Source: Paraburkholderia sp. UYCP14C
Lineage (GTDB): Bacteria > Pseudomonadota > Gammaproteobacteria > Burkholderiales > Burkholderiaceae
Direction of reading: 5' to 3'
Assembly (NCBI RefSeq): GCF_004197395.1
Contig: NZ_SELS01000001.1
Span: forward strand, 248,001 to 312,000
Length of the DNA: 64,000 bases
The notes under the pieces are model-generated. The model was given only the letters and a program-made list of their open reading frames with translations, was not told the origin of the DNA and ran no database searches. Below, in pieces: positions 60,040 through 64,000 of the stretch (the first letter of the stretch is position 1; each line of letters starts with the position of its first letter). Position numbers and translations under genes: made by a program.

Positions 60040-60756
60040 ATGGCTTCATCAACGACAGACCTTCTGCGACGGCTTCACGAACAGAGCCAGACAGAAGTGA
60101 TAGCTCGCGCACGCGCGCAGTTCCAGGGATCGAGCGAGGAGTTTCTGACTCTCGCGGAGGAATACGAAACGCTCGTACCTCGACTCCGCGGACGGTTTCT
60201 CGAAACGCTCGGGCTATCAGGCGAGGACTTCGAATCCTCGCAAGGCACTCCGTTATCGTTAGCCGTGTCGGCGGAAACGGGCAGGTTTTTGCGCAACATG
60301 GTCCTTTCGCACAAACCAGCCCGAATTCTCGAACTCGGCAGTTCCTGCGGCGTGTCCACGTTGTATTTCGCCGAGGCTCTTCGCACATTGGGCAGTGGCA
60401 TGGTCGTAGCAACGGAACTCGATGCCGACAAGTGCGCACGACTTCGGACCCACGTCGCAATGTCGGGCGTAGGCGCTTATGTCGACGTGCGGGAGGGCGA
60501 TGTATTCCAGACCGTTGCCGGACTGGACGGCACTTTCGACATGGTATTTATCGACGTATGGGCCGATACCTATCTGCCTCTGTTCAGGCAGATCGAGCGC
60601 CTGCTGCGCCCCGGATCTATCGTCCTCGCCGACAACATGTACACAGCCGAGGACGCCGTTCGGCCATACAAGCGCTATCTCGACGACGATCCACGCTTTT
60701 CGACCACGACGCTGGACTTTGAATCGGGAGTCGAGTTTACGGTCGTCGTGTCTTAG
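60040..60756 (+). CDS. Class I SAM-dependent methyltransferase, O-methyltransferase-like
   Basis: A 238-residue methyltransferase. The SAM motif is ILELGSSCGVSTLYFAEALR (about residues 95-114), then VVATELDADKCARLRTHVAM as the acidic motif II, and FDMVFIDVWADTYLPLF as motif IV. The layout resembles catechol O-methyltransferase-type enzymes, but the metal-binding residues were not confirmed. It follows the ferredoxin by 43 bases with AAGGAG upstream, so it may be cotranscribed with the sigma factor group. Substrate unknown. Confidence 0.85.
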   Translation: MASSTTDLLRRLHEQSQTEVIARARAQFQGSSEEFLTLAEEYETLVPRLRGRFLETLGLSGEDFESSQGTPLSLAVSAETGRFLRNMVLSHKPARILELGSSCGVSTLYFAEALRTLGSGMVVATELDADKCARLRTHVAMSGVGAYVDVREGDVFQTVAGLDGTFDMVFIDVWADTYLPLFRQIERLLRPGSIVLADNMYTAEDAVRPYKRYLDDDPRFSTTTLDFESGVEFTVVVS

Positions 60757-60791
60757 GCTGATGAAGGAGTGGACGCGGTCCGGAAGCCGGT

Positions 60792-61703
60792 TTACTCAGA
60801 AAGAGCCCGGACCCGCCGCGATGCCGCGCGCATCCGTTGGTACTTCTGTTCTTCTAACCATTGCAGCGATTCCTGCACGACCTCGGCCGGAACCTCGCTG
60901 AATGACGCGCCGCGAATCAGTGCCGCGCTTGCGGCAATGTCGTTGAACTGCCCTAGCTTGTCCTGCACGGATGTCAACTGCCTGATAGTGCGACCGCGTC
61001 CGCCTTTGATCACGGGTTGAAAAAACTCGAGCAGATACCTTAGCTTTTTGCCCGCCTTTCTAACATCGTGAAGATGCTCTTCGTGAGTGTCCTCGCTACG
61101 TGCCGCGCGTCTGCTGCGCCTTTGAAGTGTGCGCTGCGCCAGACGGACGCGCTTCTCGGCGAACGCCCGAATGGTTAGACCGTCGCAGCGCGACAGCAGT
61201 GTGGTTTGTGCGCGAAACAGGACATCGTTCAGGAACGCCTCGACATCGTCGCTTTTGATCATCGTCTGGCTATGCTCCACCGCCTGCGCGCGCTTCTCGC
61301 GCGCTGCGGTCACGAGCAGTTCGATCGAGGCGCCGGACGCCTGGGCGGCTCTCAACAGATCGCCTGCGATGTCCCAATCGCGCGTTCCGCCTGCCACGGC
61401 CGCAAGACGCTTGAATTCTTCGGTGGCTTGCGCGGTCGATTCCTCTCCGAGGTATGGGGAGTACGCCCAGTACAAAGCCCGAAGCTTCCTGAAAGCGACG
61501 CGAAGCTGATGAAACCCTTCTGCATCGCTCTGCGTGGATAGCTCTTTTGCCCTTTGCACGGCTTCGGCCACCACCGGCGCCGCCAGCGACGAGAAGGTAC
61601 TGGCAATGGAACTCGTCTTTGAGAGTGAAGAACCGGTCGGCCGACGGTTGACTTTGAAGAGAGTGTTTGGCCGTGGCAATGACCAGTCACCATCCATATC
61701 CAT
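60792..61703 (-). CDS. CHAD-domain protein
   Basis: A 303-residue helical protein of the CHAD family, which binds polyphosphate through conserved His and basic residues. FHQLRVAFRKLRALYWAYSP (about residues 65-84) is the first CHAD motif, and LHDVRKAGKKLRYLLEFFQP (about residues 210-229) the second; both carry the RKxRK pattern. ATG 61703 (MDMDGDW) has GAGG upstream. Divergent from a Nudix hydrolase, 245 bases away, and convergent with the methyltransferase. CHAD/Nudix neighbourhood fits polyphosphate or nucleotide-polyphosphate metabolism; that is inference. Confidence 0.88.
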   Translation of the reverse strand: MDMDGDWSLPRPNTLFKVNRRPTGSSLSKTSSIASTFSSLAAPVVAEAVQRAKELSTQSDAEGFHQLRVAFRKLRALYWAYSPYLGEESTAQATEEFKRLAAVAGGTRDWDIAGDLLRAAQASGASIELLVTAAREKRAQAVEHSQTMIKSDDVEAFLNDVLFRAQTTLLSRCDGLTIRAFAEKRVRLAQRTLQRRSRRAARSEDTHEEHLHDVRKAGKKLRYLLEFFQPVIKGGRGRTIRQLTSVQDKLGQFNDIAASAALIRGASFSEVPAEVVQESLQWLEEQKYQRMRAASRRVRALSE

Positions 61704-61948
61704 TGCAGCCTCGCGTCGAATAGAAAATATTCGTGCCCAGACATTACCACACCGAATTCGGACACCGCTATTGTGACGCGCCGATGACACACTTTAAAAG
61801 TGCTGCGCGCCTACCATTTTTTCTACTCGAAAACATCACCGGTTTTTGCAGTTCTGTATTAGGATACGCAACTATGTCTAGCGTCGCCCGATCCGCTGCC
61901 GCGTCGTGCGCACCTTGAGAATTGCTCGGGCATAAGTGGGAGTTCGGT

Positions 61949-62311
61949 TTGAAGAAACGCGCCACCGTGATTTGTCGCAGAGGTAAGCGAATCCTCCTGG
62001 TCGCACGAAGCCCATCGAAGTGGGCTTTGCCGGGTGGAATTCTCAAGCGCGGAGAACATCGCACGGACGCCGCACTTCGAGAACTCAAGGAAGAAACTCA
62101 ATTATCCGGGAAGTCAGCGAAGCACCTCTTCGACTTCCGAGGCAAGCAGAAACACCATCACGTGTTTTCCTGCGAAATCCCGAATCGCGCCAAAGCCCGT
62201 CCGAGTAACGAAATATCCAGGTGTCGCTGGGTTCACATGGACGACCTCCCTCGCCTGATGACCAGCGGGCCGACGACCGATATCGTGAAGCTGATGCGGC
62301 GCATGAAATAA
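61949..62311 (+). CDS. Nudix hydrolase
   Basis: A 120-residue Nudix enzyme. The Nudix box is GILKRGEHRTDAALRELKEE (GX5EX7REUXEE, residues of about 28-47); the final Gly of the box is Gln (TQL), a small deviation. WALPGG precedes it. It hydrolyses a nucleoside diphosphate linked to another moiety; substrate not specified. No ATG is near; TTG 61949 has GGGAG at ideal spacing, and TTG 61922 is the alternative. Divergent from the CHAD gene. Confidence 0.85.
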   Translation: MKKRATVICRRGKRILLVARSPSKWALPGGILKRGEHRTDAALRELKEETQLSGKSAKHLFDFRGKQKHHHVFSCEIPNRAKARPSNEISRCRWVHMDDLPRLMTSGPTTDIVKLMRRMK

Positions 62312-62431
62312 TCTGGATATCCAACGGGACACGCGGTGTCCTACTGCGCCAGGTATTACCGATTGCACTGTCAGAACCTAACCGGGCGAGACCGGCGTCC
62401 CGTTTCGCCCGGCATTTCAAAAGCCCGAAAA

Positions 62432-63673
62432 CTACGCCGCCAACTTGAGCGCCTGGGCAAAATCCGCAATCAGATCGTCGGTATCCTCGATGCCCGCCGA
62501 CAGCCGCAGCATGCCGTCGGAAATACCCATCGCCTTGCGCGTTTCCGCCCCGGCTTCGAAAAAGATCGTCGGCGCGACGGGAATGATCAGCGTGCGCGTA
62601 TCGCCGAGACCGGTCGCCTTGACCGGCAGCTTGAGCGCGTTGACGACTTCGATCATGCGATCCGCGTTGAGCAATTCGAACGACAGCAGCCACGACGCGC
62701 CCTTGAACAGCGTCTGTGCGATCTCGTACTGGGGATGGCTCTTCAAGCCTGGATAGAACACTTTGCCGATCGCTTCGTGCCCTTCGAGAAACTGCGCGAG
62801 TGCGAGCGCGTTGTTGCTGCTTTGCTTCACGCGCAACGCAAGCGTTTCCGCGCCCATCGCGATCGAATGCGCCTGCTCGGACGACAATGATGCCCCCATG
62901 TCTCGCAGGCCCTTCTTGCGAATCTGCAGAAGACCCTGATCTTTCGCCGGCGAGCGCCGATAGTCGTCGGCGATATTCGGATAGGTGCTCCAGTCGAACA
63001 GGCCCGTATCCGTCACCGCACCGCCGAGCGCGGCGCCATGACCCGCGATCGTCTTCGTCAACGAGTTGATGACGAGGCTCGCGCCGACCGCCTTCGGCTT
63101 GAACAAGGCGGGCGACGTAATCGTGTTGTCGACGAAGTACACGATGCCGCGCTCGCGACACACGTCACCGATACCTTGCAGGTCGGGAATCTGCGTGCCC
63201 GGATTCGCGATGGTTTCGACGAACACCATGCGCGTATTCGGCCGGATTGCGTTCTTCACGTCGTCGGCATTGCATGCGTCGACGGTCGTGACTTCGACGC
63301 CGAGCCCCCGCAACGTGCCGAACAGACTGTTGGTGTTGCCGAACACGTAACGGCTCGATACCAGATGATCGCCCGCGCGCAGCAGCGTGAAGAACGTCGC
63401 GGTGATGCCGGCCATGCCGGTGCTGAAGCAGACCGTGCCGACGCCTTCTTCGAGGCTGGTGATCTTGCGTTCGAGCGCGGCGGTCGTGGGGGTGCCCTGC
63501 CGTGCGTAATTGAAGCCGCCTTTCTTCGTGCCCTGGAACACGCCGATCAGGTCCTCGACGCGCTCGAAACCATATTGCACGGACGTATGAACTGGCTGAC
63601 GCAGGGCGCCGTGCTCGGTGCCCGCGATTCTGTCGCCGTGAACGATGCCAGTGGTGAAACCTTGCTTGTCCAT
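62432..63673 (-). CDS. PLP-dependent cystathionine gamma-synthase/homoserine sulfhydrylase-family enzyme
   Basis: A 413-residue Cys/Met metabolism PLP enzyme. The Schiff-base lysine is in NSLTKTIAGHG (about residues 211-221), the PLP phosphate site in STGMAGITATFFTLLRAGDH and the YxR motif in FNYARQGTPTTAALERKI (about residues 54-71). It carries out gamma-replacement or elimination on O-acyl-homoserine or a cystathionine-like substrate, giving homocysteine or related products. The exact reaction cannot be decided from sequence alone. No met gene is adjacent. ATG 63673 starts MDKQGFTTGI. Confidence 0.88.
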   Translation of the reverse strand: MDKQGFTTGIVHGDRIAGTEHGALRQPVHTSVQYGFERVEDLIGVFQGTKKGGFNYARQGTPTTAALERKITSLEEGVGTVCFSTGMAGITATFFTLLRAGDHLVSSRYVFGNTNSLFGTLRGLGVEVTTVDACNADDVKNAIRPNTRMVFVETIANPGTQIPDLQGIGDVCRERGIVYFVDNTITSPALFKPKAVGASLVINSLTKTIAGHGAALGGAVTDTGLFDWSTYPNIADDYRRSPAKDQGLLQIRKKGLRDMGASLSSEQAHSIAMGAETLALRVKQSSNNALALAQFLEGHEAIGKVFYPGLKSHPQYEIAQTLFKGASWLLSFELLNADRMIEVVNALKLPVKATGLGDTRTLIIPVAPTIFFEAGAETRKAMGISDGMLRLSAGIEDTDDLIADFAQALKLAA

Positions 63674-63988
63674 TCCTTCTCCGCTTTTTCAGATCGATTG
63701 CTCCGACCGATTATCGCCTGTAACCGTGCGCCCGCGAAGTCTTTGGCGCCCCGCCGGGCGGCGCCGGGCACCCCGCATGGGCGAAGCCCACCCCGGGATG
63801 TCGCGCGGCTGGCGGTGTTCCCCGAGCCTCGACCGACGGCCGACGAGGTTGCCAGCTTGCCGGCGTCCGACTACCTTTTCCGTGGATGCAAGGTTTTTGC
63901 CAGCAAAGCGTACGTCTTCTCCGGGGTCGACTAGCCCCGGTGGCACACGAACAGACCCTGGTCACTGCCGACCAGCACGGGAGCGAAC
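63674..63988. other. Gap at right end with GC hairpin
   Basis: This 315-base interval has GGCGCCCCGCCGGGCGGCGCC-like dyads near 63748-63768 and GGGC/GCCC repeats to 63800, which could be a terminator or extragenic palindrome. No gene is called; short frames on both strands are Arg/Pro-rich. Confidence 0.35.
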
Positions 63989-64000
63989 ATGGCCAACCCG
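63989..64000 (+). CDS. Possible start of a gene cut by the window edge
   Basis: ATG 63989 is preceded by GGGAG and CGAAC at suitable spacing and opens MANP before the window ends. With four codons only, nothing can be said about the product. The opposite strand has a short frame ending at 63935, which is an alternative reading. Confidence 0.25.

Noticed and set aside
63716-63800. GC-rich dyads as transposon ends
   Set aside because: No transposase, target duplication or paired inverted repeat is visible; more likely a local hairpin.
63935-64000. C-terminal end of a minus-strand gene at the right edge
   Set aside because: Only 22 codons are open before the window edge and they match nothing I know; the plus-strand ATG at 63989 is equally plausible.
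1-64000. tRNA, rRNA, CRISPR arrays, insertion sequences or prophage
   Set aside because: I looked for cloverleaf-like segments, regular repeat-spacer arrays and transposase or phage genes and saw none.

Overview
The window is G+C-rich DNA from the chromosome or chromid of a beta-proteobacterium, most likely Burkholderiaceae (Paraburkholderia/Burkholderia type). The evidence is strong third-position GC, many Shine-Dalgarno sites of the AGGAG type, and family content typical of that group: a DUF4148 protein, a NodT-type efflux lipoprotein, many LysR, AraC and MocR regulators, GlnHPQ, a TIGR03118 lipoprotein and a CoA-dependent anthranilate operon. I see no rRNA, tRNA, CRISPR array, insertion sequence or phage gene. 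Most genes read as ordinary chromosomal genes, with a few decayed ones (a XapX protein and an amino-acid-binding protein).

Layout. 1-4130: a truncated surface lipoprotein gene, then two YciI/DGPF proteins followed by an ECF42-type sigma factor. 4156-6690: LysE exporter, DUF4337 membrane protein, a broken XapX gene and a quinone-oxidoreductase-type dehydrogenase. 6833-12689: a complete tripartite RND efflux operon (outer-membrane factor, adaptor, pump). 13231-21107: AEC transporter with divergent LysR, a VC0807-like membrane protein, two GNAT enzymes, a MocR/PdxR-type regulator, a flavin reductase and small unknowns. 21259-27030: two AraC regulators with GyrI-like effector domains around an MHS transporter, a DHA2 drug exporter and a glutathione transferase.

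27441-37044 is the metabolic centre: a nine-gene minus-strand operon that converts anthranilate to 2-aminobenzoyl-CoA, dearomatises it with a fused monooxygenase/reductase and degrades the product by beta-oxidation-like enzymes. It carries its own MarR regulator, and most junctions overlap by 1-4 bases. Divergent from it lies glnHPQ with a C45-type acyltransferase and an RpiR regulator. The shared intergenic region holds a good sigma-70 promoter for the anthranilate operon and three 16-bp palindromic motifs spaced exactly 29 bp apart in front of glnH.

41893-64000: an accessory-looking mosaic. It has a PAP2-type phosphatase lipoprotein with an autotransporter-like tail; a DUF4148 gene followed by two microproteins of 35 and 41 residues; a COG4705 membrane protein; a GalU paralogue with an altered nucleotide loop; a 1-Cys peroxiredoxin followed by a persulfide dioxygenase-rhodanese fusion; and a LysR/flavin monooxygenase pair. 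Then come a TIGR03118 lipoprotein, a frameshifted binding-protein gene, an ECF sigma factor with a small membrane protein, ferredoxin and methyltransferase, a divergent CHAD/Nudix pair, and a PLP-dependent sulfhydrylase-family enzyme.

The best candidates for something less described are the anthranilate/glutamine divergent locus with its phased operators, the GlnHPQ-acyltransferase-RpiR group, the two microproteins, and the sigma factor/ferredoxin cluster.
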